DNA of 64,000 nt, from NCBI RefSeq assembly GCF_932526225.1, contig NC_064038.1, forward strand, positions 15,433,575 to 15,497,574, given 5' to 3'. Shown in pieces: positions 11,329 to 22,728 of the stretch. Both the position numbers and the translations under genes were made by a program. The notes under the pieces were generated by a model. It did no database searches and was not told the origin of the DNA. It saw only the letters and a list, made by a program, of their open reading frames with translations. Source of the stretch: Nematostella vectensis. Its lineage: Eukaryota; Cnidaria; Anthozoa; Actiniaria; Edwardsiidae. Within the stretch, counting starts at the first letter, position 1, and every line of letters begins with the position of its first letter.

Positions 11329-12325
11329 TCATTTCTTAATGCTAACAGTACGCTGAACGTTATCCGCATATCTTTTTGAAGGTTTTATCTGCCTTTGTGA
11401 TCTACGCAGGTCGCTTCTAGTAGGGACTGCCTCCTCATCCGGTGTTGTACATCCATCTTCCATCTCAGAGGGTCGTCTGATTCTTTCTGTTGTCTGCTGC
11501 CTATCCTTGTCTTCAGATTTTCTGGCACGATTTCCTGCGTATAACGGATATAACTCCGTCGCTGGCCGTGACCATGGATCCTTTCTTATCACGAACAAAC
11601 AAACGGCTCTGGTTTGAAAGGAGTACTCAACTTGTTCTTTCGCACATGTTTCATCAGTACTGTGTCTACAAGTTTGATATCGCTTGGTCTCACACCTAAC
11701 CTCCGGTCGGAGTATGCTTTTATCTTGCTCTTTTGTTCTGTGTCTCTCTTCGCCATGCCTCTCTTTTTTTTCCAGGGGTTTCTGCTGTCGGGCTTGTGAT
11801 GGTGCTACCTCTGACACAGTAATTTAAAGCCTTCTGACCGTATGATATAATACTTCGCTTGACGAGAGATTTGTCGTGGTATATGGCGTCGCACGATACT
11901 GTCGCAGAAACTTGTAGAGTTCTTGCTTCCAATTCTTGTGCTCGATGGTAGCTGCTCCCACACATTTCTCGAGGGTCGACATGAAGCGTTCAGTCTCACC
12001 ATTTGCCGAAGGCCATAAAGGTGTCACCTTCCTGTGTTGAAATCCTAAGTATTCTGCGAAGCTCTTCAACTAAACTCCATTAAAGGGGGGTTCATTGTTC
12101 ATTTTGATATCATCGAGGATACATTGTCTGGCGAATATGGAATCAAGTTTCAAGATGGTGGAGCTGGCTGATGTAGATGTGACGATCTCTACCTCTGGAA
12201 AACGGTTGTATTCGCCGATGACTAGTACAAGTTAGACTCCAAAAGAGAACGGTCCAAGGAAGTCTATCGCCAGCTTGTTCCATGGTGCGCTGGGAAGCGG
12301 CGTCATCCTCAAGGGTTCTGTTCGC
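11329..12325 (-). pseudogene. Gypsy-type retrotransposon integrase core and C-terminal tail (broken)
   Basis: The minus-strand frame 12069-11824 carries the integrase DDE-region words TPLWPSANGETERFMSTL and YRATPYTTTNLSSSEVL. IDFLGPF just upstream (about 12265) is in another frame. The aspartate-containing middle motif reads NNEPPFN, so the second catalytic Asp appears replaced. The frame 11817-11329 is the charged C-terminal tail (many Arg, Glu, Lys; RSDLRRSQRQIKPSKRY), as in Gypsy pol tails. Frames shift between these blocks, so the copy is dead. It continues at 13648-14435 across an inserted LINE. Confidence 0.8.
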
Positions 12326-12337
12326 GGTAGATGACCT

Positions 12338-13635
12338 TTTTTTAAATATATTTTTATTATCAACACTGTAACATTATACAAACAATACGGCACTATTTCC
12401 CTATACAACAAAAAAACTAAATTTTAATACAAAGAATACATGAAAAAAAAAGAACAAAAAAGGGACAAAAACCAAACAACGAAAGTCACTGTTAGAGAGA
12501 ACGGACAAAGGGAAGGATTGGGCCTCATTCCTTATAATAAAACTCTAATTTATAATTTTCGGATGCTATTGTTTTTTTCTATTTGGAAAATTGCTTTCAC
12601 CCTTTTCAAGAAGCCATCTCGATATGGTTTTGTTTTGTTCAATCGGATTATTCGATTGACCATTTTATGTTGGAATTCTCGTAATTTCGAATCAAGCGTT
12701 ACATTGAAAGGACGAAGATAAATATTTTCCAATTAAAAAAATCTGTCGGCGATGCATATTTGAGGTCATTCTGAGCAGTTGGGGGCGTGGCCGATTTTGA
12801 TACAAAGAAGTTCTGGTGTGGGCTCCTTGCAAGATTTAAAAAAAAGGATTTCGAGTTTGGAGGGAAGGCGTGGTATATTCCAAATAATTGAAAAATTTTA
12901 TTTCCTGAGAAATACGATGATGCCAATTAAATCATCTTCAAGTTCCCATTACAATCAAAGAGGTCACTTACTTTTATCACTTTCTTATTGAAAATAGATT
13001 TAAAAAAGCAGGACTGTTATTCACAAGGATATTTTTATTGTTTCAAACAACCTGATGAAAAATTTGGTCGTCTGTTGTAATAGTAAATGACTCGGAAAAA
13101 GCTATAAGACATTCAAAATAGTAGGGTAAGGCTTTAACTGATGAAAGATAATGATAGAAATTGCACAAAAATAAAACAAATTCCACCAACTTCCTTTAAA
13201 TAACATTGCATGAACGTTTTCCATAAGGCTGTTGTGTTGTCAAGTAACTTTTTAATGGTGATCACTCTTTGTGTTTTTAGCAGGTCTTCAATACTTGGCA
13301 ATCGTAAGGCCTCCCGCATCCAAATCGTTTGTTATGGCTGATCGTTTGATGTTTTTTGGGATTGTTGCTCCACAGAAAGTTGAAAATAGATGTTTTAATC
13401 CTTTTGATATAGTCTGGAGATTCTTAAAGGGGGATAAGATTATAAAGGATCTTAGGCAAAATAAAAAATCTAATAACTTGAATTAGCCCTTATAGTTTCA
13501 GACCTTTCCAGCTCCACATATTCATTATTTTAGCAATTGATTTAAGTACTTTATCAAAATTCAGTTGTTTTAACAGGGTTATATCGTAACTAAAGTGAAC
13601 GCCTAAAATTTTTACTGTTTTGCTTATTTTTGTTT
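12338..13635 (-). mobile_element. 5'-truncated L1-like LINE inserted in the Gypsy relic
   Basis: It is flanked by a 12-bp direct repeat GGTAGATGACCT at 12326-12337 and 13636-13647, a clear target-site duplication. Minus-strand pieces match the C-terminal part of an L1-type ORF2: KTVKILGVHFSYD, FDKVLKSIAKIMNMWSWKGL (about 13630-13495), then MREALRLPSIEDLL (13319) and KLREFQHKMVNRIIRLNKTK (about 12690). A T-run at the low-coordinate end (12336 on) is the poly(A) tail read in reverse. The frame is broken by stops; endonuclease and RT catalytic domains are absent. Confidence 0.88.
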
Positions 13636-13647
13636 GGTAGATGACCT

Positions 13648-14435
13648 GGAGTTGCTGCTTGACATGAAGACAGTTTTCGACTTTCTCTTTCACCGCCTTG
13701 TCTATCCCAGGGAACAAACCTTCTCTCGGATTAGGCGCTTTGTCTTGACGATTCTTTGGTGCCCTGTATGTGCAAGTTTTATTGCTATGTCTCTCAGCGT
13801 GACTGGAACAACGATAAGAAATGTTCCACTGTAAACCAGCAGTTCGTCCTTAACGTTCTTGTATTCTAGCAACTCAGGATCTGATTATCGATTTATCTCA
13901 ATAGACTTGTTGAGCGACTTGTATGAGATCCTTCTCGGTCGGTCATAGCCTTACGGCGTTGATAGTGATATAGTTAACGTAGGTGTCGGCGATGTTTCGC
14001 TGTGTGTTTGCTGGGGCACTAGCCTGTCTGCTCATGAAATCAGCTGGGTTTTTCAGCATCTATACCAGGTCGGTACACAAGTGGACAGTCGTACAGCATG
14101 TGTCTGAGCTTCCATCGGTCGATGCGAACTGAGGTAGGATTGTGGCTGTTGCATATGCCCTTGAGTGGCTTGCGATCTGTTGTGATGGTGAACTCAGAAC
14201 CATACAAGTAGAGACGAAAATATTCTGCAGCCAATATCACACCTAGCATTTCTCTTTCCGTCTGGGAATATCTGGACTCGACATCGCTAAGTGCTCGACT
14301 TGCGTACCTGATAGACTTGCCATTCTGTACTAGTAATCCTCCAAGGCCACTCAGCTCCACTCCACAAGGCTTGAAATCGAATTTTGACCCCCAGCTATGC
14401 TTCTCGGTAAGATAGCCTGGGGAGGAATTTGCCAT
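13648..14435 (-). pseudogene. Gypsy-type RNase H and integrase zinc-binding region (broken)
   Basis: The frame 14435-14040 encodes a Gypsy RNase H: GLGGLLVQNGKSIRYASRAL, YSQTEREMLGVILAAEYFRL and TTDRKPL, with the Glu and second Asp intact. Further down the minus strand come a hinge and an HHCC zinc-binding region (LAHTGHQRIVKTKRLIREKV, then PGIDKAVKEKVENC), interrupted by stops, up to the LINE insertion point. Reverse transcriptase, protease and gag are missing; the relic seems truncated near 14440. Confidence 0.82.
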
Positions 14436-14439
14436 GGCG

Positions 14440-15560
14440 ACGCATTCGAAACTATCGAATACGGTGGAACTTTAAAAATGGCGTCGCATGAGTTCACGTT
14501 CACGGAAATCAAACCAAATGCTTGGACTTTATAGCAACTGTTTTCATCCTTTTCGTCCGAAATGCTGGAGAAGCTTTTTTAGTGGGCCATGGAAAGGATA
14601 CTTTCTTTAAAGAAGCAAATAAAAATCTAGTATGAGCTGCACACGACTACGAGACAGACGGCTTTGTTTACGGCCTGAACCTGCTTATTTAGCTTGTAAT
14701 CTTCATAAAACTGAGTTGAAAATATATATTAAATATAGACTATATATTAAAGTCATCTTTGTGTGTCTATATATTACAGAGTCTTCTTTGCTAGTATTGG
14801 ATGAACCAGCGATGGACTCTGTGCATAAAGAAGTAGGGTCTGTAGGTTTGTTATTTGAGTTTTCTTTTGCTACTTCTATGTCAAGGGCACTATGAGAAGT
14901 ACTGATAGTAGCTGAAGACTGTTCTGGCTCATCACCCAATTCAATTACTTCCTGGTGCTAGAGAAACTACTACTACCTCTTCAGGAGGCTCATCAGATGG
15001 AAGCTCATCAGCTGGACTACTTTCATGACATTGGTTCAGATATATCAACGTCAGGAAATGATGCAGTTGAGTTGTTAAATAAAAGGGCAGGGATACGTTG
15101 CTGACCTGTCATTACTTCCTATTTTGTTTTCCCATAATATATGGCCCTTGATCCCAGCTCTTCTTCAAGTTCTTTTTTCGAAAGGTTTTCAAGTGGTTTA
15201 CTTTGCTTCTGCAGAGTTTTCCTGCGGCTTACACTTCCACTCATTATTTTGCTTTTTCTTTGTTAGAGTGAAATTAATAAGCAATTCAGCGCATGATCAA
15301 GAGAAAAATTCAGAGCACCGTAAATCCCACAGCTTAAACAGAAGTAGTTCGCTCCCTTTTGCTGTCCTGCCTCAAATACTCGTGAAGGCATGTCACCATG
15401 ACAGAACCTTAATTTCTCGTAGTATGTTCTCATGCTAGCTACAGTGATGCGCGCCCAACGGTTGCCACCAGACAAAATTCCGTGACAAGTTTTTGACAAG
15501 GTTTTGACAATTTTGACGGTTTCCGGTTCAGAAAGCAACTGTTCGCTCTAACGCGAGTTT
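14440..15560. other. Mostly unrecognised; one Cys-containing minus-strand fragment
   Basis: No firm gene. A minus-strand frame at 15538-15263 (91 residues) contains RITVASMRTYYEKLRFC and FCLSCGIYG and looks protein-like rather than random. It could be part of a decayed transposon gene. Minus-strand sequence at 14939-14760 is Ser/Thr/Glu-rich and low complexity. About 14700-14780 is very AT-rich with TATATATTA repeats. Confidence 0.35.
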
Positions 15561-15761
15561 CTTATCCTTTTCCAGTTTCAGGGACCTCGGCTGGGATTAT
15601 TTATTATTATGGATAGAAATTTGGCTAGTAAGTACTTCAATTTTGCATGTTATTTTGATTACGCACTTTTTGTCCATAAGGTCCGCTTTCTTGCAACAAA
15701 TATCTAACTTCGCCTAAATCGCCACGGCGGGTTATATGATAATGGAAGATTACTCCCTATT

Positions 15762-16735
15762 TTGAACAGTGAAAGAATGCTAGATCTCCACCACGAAGAA
15801 AATAGTAAGCGTGAAATTGTAACACAGCCACCTGTCAGCCGACCGTATGTTGATAAAGTGGTGAAGCGGTACAACGAAGCCAATGTTTCTATCCTAGCGC
15901 CAAAAACAACGCCCGGCCCGCGCAAAATCGACACAGCCGCATCAGAGTTCATAGAAGTCGAACGCCTCATGAAACCAAGTATTGATGGTAAAGAAATACA
16001 GCAGAGGCTTTTATTAGATGGAGTACTTCAGCAAAATGATATTCCGCCCATTTCTCAAATAAACAAAGTGTTCCGAGCGGAATGACAAGGAAACGCATGA
16101 CTGTAATCCCGCGCGAATTAATGATTGCGGATGTTGCGATGAAAATGGATAACTATCTCGCTGAGATTGCAACATCTCATCCAACCAAGCTTCACCTTTT
16201 TTATGAAAGCGGGGTAATAAAAACCTCTGGAAATAGAATACATGGCAGTTCCCCTGTAGGAGAGCCTGCATCCGAGGTGCAGCGATACGCCTCCAACGCG
16301 AATTTTACAATCAACCTGCTACATTCATTAGACGCACTCGATTTTTATAACATTCTAGATGGCCCTTCAAATGGCATGGAACTAATTCTTTTTTTCGACG
16401 AAGCTTTGTAGCTAGAGCGCCAAAATGGAAGTGCGGTTCTTGAACGCGGCGATTGTGTGATCATAGACAATTATGGTTCTCATCATGCACATTTTGTCGA
16501 GCCTGTTTTGGAGGATATGCTAACTCAATATGTATTGAAGCTAATTTTTTAGCCCCCATACTCTTCCGATTTCAATACGTGTGAGAATTGCTTCCATATT
16601 ATCAAAGCTTTCCTACGTCGCAACCAGTTACTGGCGGAGCTCGAAACCAAGATTACAATTGCCGATGGTATACTGGGAATTACTCAACAACAGACATGCT
16701 CAATGTTCTATCACGTTGGATATGTTTAGTCAAAA
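15762..16735 (+). pseudogene. IS630/Tc1-mariner-type transposase relic
   Basis: The frame 15762-16085 supplies a helix-turn-helix N-terminus (PPVSRPYVDKVVKRYNE), followed in another frame from 16082 by the catalytic part: LFFDEAL (first Asp), CVIIDNYGSHH (second Asp) about 75 bases further on, and PPYSSDFNTCENCFHIIK with the third acidic residue. The order and spacing fit the DDE_3 family. It is interrupted by a frameshift at about 16082, a TAG at 16408-16410 and another TAG just before PPYSSDF. I did not find convincing terminal inverted repeats. Confidence 0.75.
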
Positions 16736-16952
16736 ACTTTAGATTACAAGAATTAGGCTACTGAACTTTCAGAAATAAAACAGCATTTTCTTAACTACAA
16801 TGTATTCTAGTCTGCAGGGCGCCGAGATTTTCTGCGTGTGGTTTCAGAACTAAAAAATCGTACACAGATTATGCCAAATACCCTTTAGAAACATTTAGAT
16901 TTACATTTCAAACTAAACAGGTTCTTCACTTGGCCGTACTAAAATAACAGTG

Positions 16953-18080
16953 TCAACCGTACAAACTAGTAAATCTACAGAAACAACAAATTACCGGATT
17001 GATCGATATCAATAAAGTCTCCTTGTTGTTGTTGCCATATGCGGAATAAGCTAGCTCATCGTCTTTTGAAGGCATTAGTTCTCTAAGCTGACTGTTTTGA
17101 TATTGATTAAGGATCAATGGAAGCTTCCAATGGCTGTTCTCCATTCAGGGATCTTGGTCTGTAACGCCCTTTGTAAAATTAAAAGATCCCGGTCTTTCAC
17201 TCCTGTATTTTACATAGTTCTGACTGCAACCTCGGGTGCATTACTGCAACAAAAGATGAACGAGCGCGTTCTCGCGCAGGCTTTTGAGATTCGTATCTTC
17301 TTCACCAATTTGTTTATCAAGTGTCTATATAGCACGCTGCAGTTCTTGGATCTGAGCTTTATGTCATTTTTGTATGCCCTGCCGCATGGCAGTCATTACA
17401 CATACGCCCACAAACATCAGAGAGTGAGGCGAATTCTCGATCTTGCTGCTGAAGTTTTTGTAGTTCATCTCCAGAAGTGGTAGCCTGCACTTTCAGAACA
17501 GTCAAATTATCGTTCATCTCCCGTTGCTTGCAATCCAGCAAGCTCGTTGGCTGTATTGTTGCTGTTGAACTGCCGCAAAGTCCCCGGCCGGCAGATTTTC
17601 CCACAGTGTTCTTCATCAGTCGGCAACAAGCCGCCACGAAAAGTAAGTTGTTTCGGCGCTAGTTCGCATCTAGTTGATGGTCCTGGAGCATCAACTCTGC
17701 GTACTTTCCTCGGAGCTTGGGAATTCTTTGCTTTGATAAATATTTTCTTATAGATTCGTTTTTCGACAAACTGTGCAGCTCTTATCATGTCCGAGATAGC
17801 AAATTGATCCTTCGATGAGATATTCACGAAATCCCCATCCTCATCTCGGTAGCGGATTCTGATTGACTCCGGTTCTAGGTGAGCCAAAGGTGAACAGTTT
17901 TTCTTTCTGCTTTGCACAAGACTTCTGTAATTTGGGCTTTCTAGTAAAACAATTCGCAAATCTTTCGCCACAATATTCTTCCTTCACCTGAAGAGCCATT
18001 GTTTGAATTTGGAAGTGCAAAGCTGACCTTTGGCACATGTTATAAAGTACACATCCACAACCAAATTTGGCATGGTGAAT
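16953..18080 (-). pseudogene. Decayed gene with PB1-like domain, coiled coil and zinc knuckle
   Basis: The minus strand begins near 18000 (MALQVKEEYCGE) and continues in a shifted frame. IRIRYRDEDGDFVNISSKDQ near 17860 resembles the core of a PB1 interaction domain, followed by FVEKRIYKKIFIKAKNSQ. In the next frame come a coiled-coil-like stretch, NLTVLKVQATTSGDELQKLQ, and a zinc-knuckle-like CNDCHAAGHTKMT, then more charged sequence to 16953. At least three frame changes and several stops are visible. I do not recognise the exact gene. It may be a processed host gene copy or part of a DNA transposon. It is not supported as a working gene. Confidence 0.5.
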
Positions 18081-18119
18081 TACCATAGGAGAAAAACATT
18101 AACTGTACAGTCTGTTGCC

Positions 18120-18275
18120 ATGGAAGCAGCAAATGTGCATATATTTGCATATTTTAATATTAGCTAATTAATATTAGCTAATTAATATTAATATATTAAT
18201 AATCAATAATTAATATTAATATATTAATTAATATTAATATTAGCTTATTAAAATTAGCTAATAAACGAAAATGGG
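18120..18275. repeat. AT-only palindromic stretch
   Basis: It is made almost entirely of TTAATATTAGCTAATTAATA-type words that are self-complementary at many registers. It could form cruciforms. No coding content. Confidence 0.7.
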
Positions 18276-18807
18276 GAAAACTTGTGTAGTGTAATTTGAT
18301 CTTCGAAGCACATATATTCATTCGTAGTTATTAGCCCCATAATAAATAACCTTTGCATCTTGTCCATCGACCCCGCAACCATGACAACGGTTACCGTGGT
18401 AACATAAAAAATTCTATATTTCGCTTAAATTAATAGATGGACCAGTTGCAAGGGCTATTTCATTCTGCGTAATGTCTTTAAACAGATAGATTCCTAAAGA
18501 TTTCCTTATTTTTTTGCCTAAATGTTCCCCATTTTTACTTTAATGATTCTAGCAAATTAAAATTCAAATTTATGCAATAAAACGCGTTTCCATGACAACA
18601 ACAATTTCAATTGTTGTAGGTTACCACTATACCAAGCCTTTTTGTAATACCATGTATAATTCGCGAGATATTCATGAAAATCATTTTGTTCCGACTATAA
18701 GCCCATAGTAAGCTGAGATACTTAACACTTTCTGTGGAAGTGGTACTTAACTCAGGAATACATTCAATACGAAGGCCACTATACAGAAACTGCTCTTTTA
18801 AAATTCA

Positions 18808-20929
18808 AATTTACGCAATAATACGCCTGGTAGTAATTTATGCAATAAAACGCCTGGTAGTAATTTATGCAATAAAACGCCTGGTAGTAATTTATGCAAT
18901 AATACGCCTGGTAGTAATTTATGCAATAATACGCCTGGTAGTAATTTATGCAATAATACGCCTGGTAGTAATTTATGCAATAAAACGCCTGGTAGTAATT
19001 TATGCAATAATACGCCTGCTAGTAATTTATGCAATAAAACGCCTGCTAGTAATTTATGCAATAAAACGCCTGGTAGTAATTTATGCAATAATACGCCTGG
19101 TAGTAATTTATGCAATAAAACGCCTGGTAGTAATTTATGCAATAAAACGCCTGGTAGTAATTTATGCAATAATACGCCTGGTAGTAATTTATGCAATAAT
19201 ACGCCTGGTAGTAATTTATGCAATAATACGCCTGGTAGTAATTTATGCAATGAAACGCCTGGTAGTAATTTATGCAATGAAACGCCTGGTAGTAATTTAT
19301 GCAATAATACGCCTGGTAGTAATTTATGCAATAATACGCCTGGTAGTAATTTATGCAATAATACGCCTGGTAGTAATTTATGCAATAATACGCCTGGTAG
19401 TAATTTATGCAATAATACGCCTGGTAGTAATTTATGCAATAATACGCCTGGTAGTAATTTATGCAATAATACGCCTGGTAGTAATTTATGCATTAATACG
19501 CCTGGTAGTAATTTATGCAATAATACGCCTGGTAGTAATTTATGCAATAAAACGCCTGGTAGTAATTTATGCAATAATACGCCTGGTAGTAATTTATGCA
19601 ATAAAACGCCTGGTAGTAATTTATGCAATAAAACGCCTGGTAGTAATTTATGCAATAAAACGCCTGGTAGTAATTTATGCAATAATACGCCTGGTAGTAA
19701 TTTATGCAATAATACGCCTGGTAGTAATTTATGCAATAATACGCCTGGTAGTAATTTATGCAATAAAACGCCTGGTAGTAATTTATGCAATAAAACGCCT
19801 GGTAGTAATTTATGCAATAAAACGCCTGGTAGTAATTTATGCAATAATACGCCTGGTAGTAATTTATGCAATAAAACGCCTGGTAGTAATTTATGCAATA
19901 ATACGCCTGGTAGTAATTTATGCAATAATACGCCTGGTAGAAATTTATGCAATAATACGCCTGGTAGTAATTTATGCAATAATACGCCTGGTAGTAATTT
20001 ATGCAATAAAACGCCTGGTAGTAATTTATGCAATAAAACGCCTGGTAGTAATTTATGCAATAAAACGCCTGGTAGTAATTTATGCAATAAAAAGCCTGGT
20101 AGTAATTTATGCAATAAAACGCCTGGTAGTAATTTATGCAATAATACGCCTGGTAGTAATTTATGCAATAATACGCGTGGTAGTAATTTATGCAATAATA
20201 CGCCTGGTAGTAATTTATGCAATAAAACGCCTGGTAGTAATTTATGCAATAAAACGCCTGGTAGTAATTTATGCAATAATACGCCTGGTAGTAATTTATG
20301 CAATAAAAAGCCTGGTAGTAATTTATGCAATAAAAAGCCTGGTAGTAATTTATGCAATAAAACGCCTGGTAGTAATTTATGCAATAAAACGCCTGGTAGT
20401 AATTTATGCAATAAAACGCCTGGTAGTAATTTATGCAATAATACGCCTGGTAGTAATTTATGCAATAAAACGCCTGGTAGTAATTTATGCAATAAAACGC
20501 CTGGTAGTAATTTATGCAATAATACGCCTGGTAGTAATTTATGCAATAAAACGCCTGGTAGTAATTTATGCAATAAAACGCCTGGTAGTAATTTATGCAA
20601 TAATACGCCTGGTAGTAATTTATGCAATAATACGCCTGGTAGTAATTTATGCATTAATACGCCTGGTAGTAATTTATGCAATAATACGCCTGGTAGTAAC
20701 TTATGCAATAATACGCCTGGTAGTAATTTATGCAATAATACGCCTGGTAGTAATTTATGCAATAATACGCCTGGTAGTAATTTATGCAATAATACGCCTG
20801 GTAGTAATTTATGCAATAAAACGCCTGGTAGTAATTTATGCAATAAAACGCCTTGTAGTAATTTATGCAATAATACGCCTGGTAGTAATTTATTCAATAA
20901 TACGCCTGGTAGTAATATATGCAATAATA
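18808..20929. repeat. 27-bp minisatellite, 78 full units plus a partial
   Basis: The unit starts AATTTATGCAATAA, continues with A or T, then ACGCCTGGTAGT. It repeats from 18808 to 20913 with no change of length, then partly to 20929. The main variation is a single A/T position; rarer variants include GAAACG, ATTAATACG, AAAAGCC and CTGCTAG. Since 27 is divisible by 3, both strands stay open for about 700 codons (IYAIKRLVV on plus, LLPGVLLHK on minus). I regard these as by-products, not genes. A single founder-like word (AAATTCAAATTTATGCAATA) lies at about 18560-18580, and the first array unit carries the same AAATTCAAATTTA lead-in. Confidence 0.97.
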
Positions 20930-21318
20930 AGAAAGAGAGAAGGACCTTCTTGTTTCTCTATTTTTCGACAATTTTGATGATTTATTGACGAAAGAAAGCC
21001 ACAATCATGCCTAAGCCCGAACGGGGAAACTTTAGCACTCGCGTAAAAAGGGGAGAAAACTATTTCTATATACGATTGAGATGTTTTTTTTCTGCTGTAA
21101 AACATTGTACTTTTTATGCTACAGATACCGTTGCATACGTTTCTGATAACAAAAAGACCAAGTTTTTACTTACTTGCACCGTATCTTGACTCATTTTCTG
21201 GTTTGTCGGGAGCTCCGTGAGACACGTCCGCACGCTTTGAAGTCTCGACTCAACTGATTTGATTGACAGATTTTTCGGAGGAAACAAGGGTCCCTTTTAT
21301 AGCGCGCGCGAGTGTTAG
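20930..21318. other. Flank between minisatellite and Polinton, no gene seen
   Basis: No recognisable coding sequence. A GC-rich patch with TTTTATAGCGCGCGCG directly abuts the left Polinton terminus. The last six bases before the terminus (TGTTAG) and the six after the right terminus (TTTAAG) agree at four of six positions, a possible decayed 6-bp target duplication. Confidence 0.5.
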
Positions 21319-21612
21319 AGTAGTATAGTACTTGGCGGTTTCAGCGCAGCGCAAAAACCAGCCGAGCCTATACTACTCACCAGCGTATGGTATCATATTC
21401 TGGTATGATTATATGATAAAGGATTTTGATGAAGCCACGTGATAAAAGATTTTGCTGAAACTATATAGTATCATATTGTGGTGAGACTATATGATACAAG
21501 ATTTTGGTGTCAGCTATTGAATAAATTACTGGAACTATATGATTTCATCATTTCGTGGAGTCCGTGCGGTGTGTGCGGGTCTGATTTTATAATGCAATCA
21601 TATGGTAACAGC
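21319..21612 (+). repeat. Polinton left terminal inverted repeat
   Basis: It is the reverse complement of about 41130-41443, with near-identity in the first 100 bases and more divergence inward. It contains several tandem copies of a unit of about 26 bp built on ATATGATAAAAGATTTTGGTG. The similarity fades after GCAATCATATGGTAACAG. Confidence 0.95.
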
Positions 21613-21948
21613 TGCTTCGTGACATTGTGGGAATTTTAATTCTTGGGAGCGAGTCAGGGGATTCACCGCGGGCGAGTGTGAACATGTCTATTGTATTCGG
21701 ATATAGGGGATTCCCCACTACGTCATACATTCCACTCTTCCCTAACAATCGAGCTCTCGTGAGGCAAACACGAAAGCTAGCTCCAGACTCGCTCTTTGTT
21801 AGGGAACTCTGGAATGCAATCTATTGTTCTCCACGTGGACAGTGATTGTGTGTTAATTAGTGACACGTGGACCGCTCGTGGTTAGCTTTGTGTTTATAGT
21901 CGACACAGCTGTTTCACGACGTCGCATAAAAATATAATCTCTTGAATT

Positions 21949-21958
21949 AGTATATAGA
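21949..21958 (+). promoter_or_regulatory. AT-rich promoter-like motif before VLTF3-like gene
   Basis: TTAGTATATAGA directly precedes the ATG at 21959. It matches the AGTAT(A/T)-type word found before other genes of this element. Confidence 0.45.
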
Positions 21959-22540
21959 ATGGATTGTAATACAGGGATCCATATGGCGTTGGAGGAGGAT
22001 GGATATTACGACTGTCCATTTTGTGATCTAAGGATAGCGGAGTACGTGACTAAGGGAGAGTCGGAGAGGTTTGAGGCATGTTGTGGTAGGCAGGATATGG
22101 TGAATGACAATGAAGCTAATATGTGTAAAAATTGTGGTGTTCACCATGGATACGATTATGCCGTCGAGTATGTTGATTATTACGAGAATATGTACAGGGT
22201 ACGTAGGAAGTCAGTGTACCATCGGAAGTACCATTTAGAAGATGTGCTGTTTGATTTTGACTCAGAAAGGAATAAGCATGACCTACTCAGGACGTTCAGA
22301 CTAGTTGAGACGGCTATGAATAAATTATTTACTAGGAGACGATATATTCAGAAAAAGTTCATTCTCTACAAATTTTTTCAATTGAAAGATGAAAATCGGG
22401 GTATGAGGCAATGTATAAAATATATCAGTCCTTGGACACTGAGGTATTATAAGAAGTTGTGGAAGCAGGTTTGTGATCATCTAGGATGGACGTACATTCA
22501 TGGTAGTGAGTTTATAACTAAACGTGGGGAGACGAAGTGA
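21959..22540 (+). CDS. VLTF3-like late transcription factor (Polinton)
   Basis: 193 residues, the most intact gene of the element. The N-terminal third has paired cysteines (CPFC, CCGRQ, CKNCGVHHG) forming a likely zinc ribbon. Then comes VYHRKYHLEDVL, corresponding to the Y.R..HF...L signature of the poxvirus/NCLDV VLTF3 family. The C-terminal part (FILYKFFQLK ... YYKKLWKQVCDHLGW) fits the HK..EL and IWK.IC..L.W pattern of that family. By family knowledge it would activate late, virion-gene transcription. ATG 21959 follows a promoter-like TTAGTATATAGA, and an in-frame ATG at 21983 is a possible alternative. No internal stop is seen. Confidence 0.7.
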   Translation: MDCNTGIHMALEEDGYYDCPFCDLRIAEYVTKGESERFEACCGRQDMVNDNEANMCKNCGVHHGYDYAVEYVDYYENMYRVRRKSVYHRKYHLEDVLFDFDSERNKHDLLRTFRLVETAMNKLFTRRRYIQKKFILYKFFQLKDENRGMRQCIKYISPWTLRYYKKLWKQVCDHLGWTYIHGSEFITKRGETK

Positions 22541-22728
22541 TCATCAACTTTCTCTAGAGATATGTATATGCTTCCTATATGGGGTCTTATCATAATAAAA
22601 CCTTATGCTAAAGTTTTGTTTAGTTTGTCTCTCATTTCTACCATAATCTGTTCTCGGATATGGTCCTCGCTTGTTTTTTCTCTCAGCTGAGGTGAGCGTT
22701 TATATACCTTTTCCCGCAATCGACTCTC

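Noticed and set aside
13490-13717. 75-codon minus-strand frame as a single gene
   Set aside because: It crosses the LINE insertion point, with Gypsy integrase on one side and LINE RT on the other; a chance fusion.
15263-15538. Naming the Cys-containing minus-strand fragment as a transposase
   Set aside because: FCLSCG and surrounding residues look protein-like, but no catalytic motif or family signature could be recognised.
18808-20929. Possible CRISPR-like array
   Set aside because: Units are contiguous with no unique spacers, the genome is animal, and no cas genes are present.
18734-20977. 747-codon plus-strand and 708-codon minus-strand open frames
   Set aside because: Both are produced by the stop-free 27-bp minisatellite. 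No domain, no plausible start context and no flanking coding sequence.
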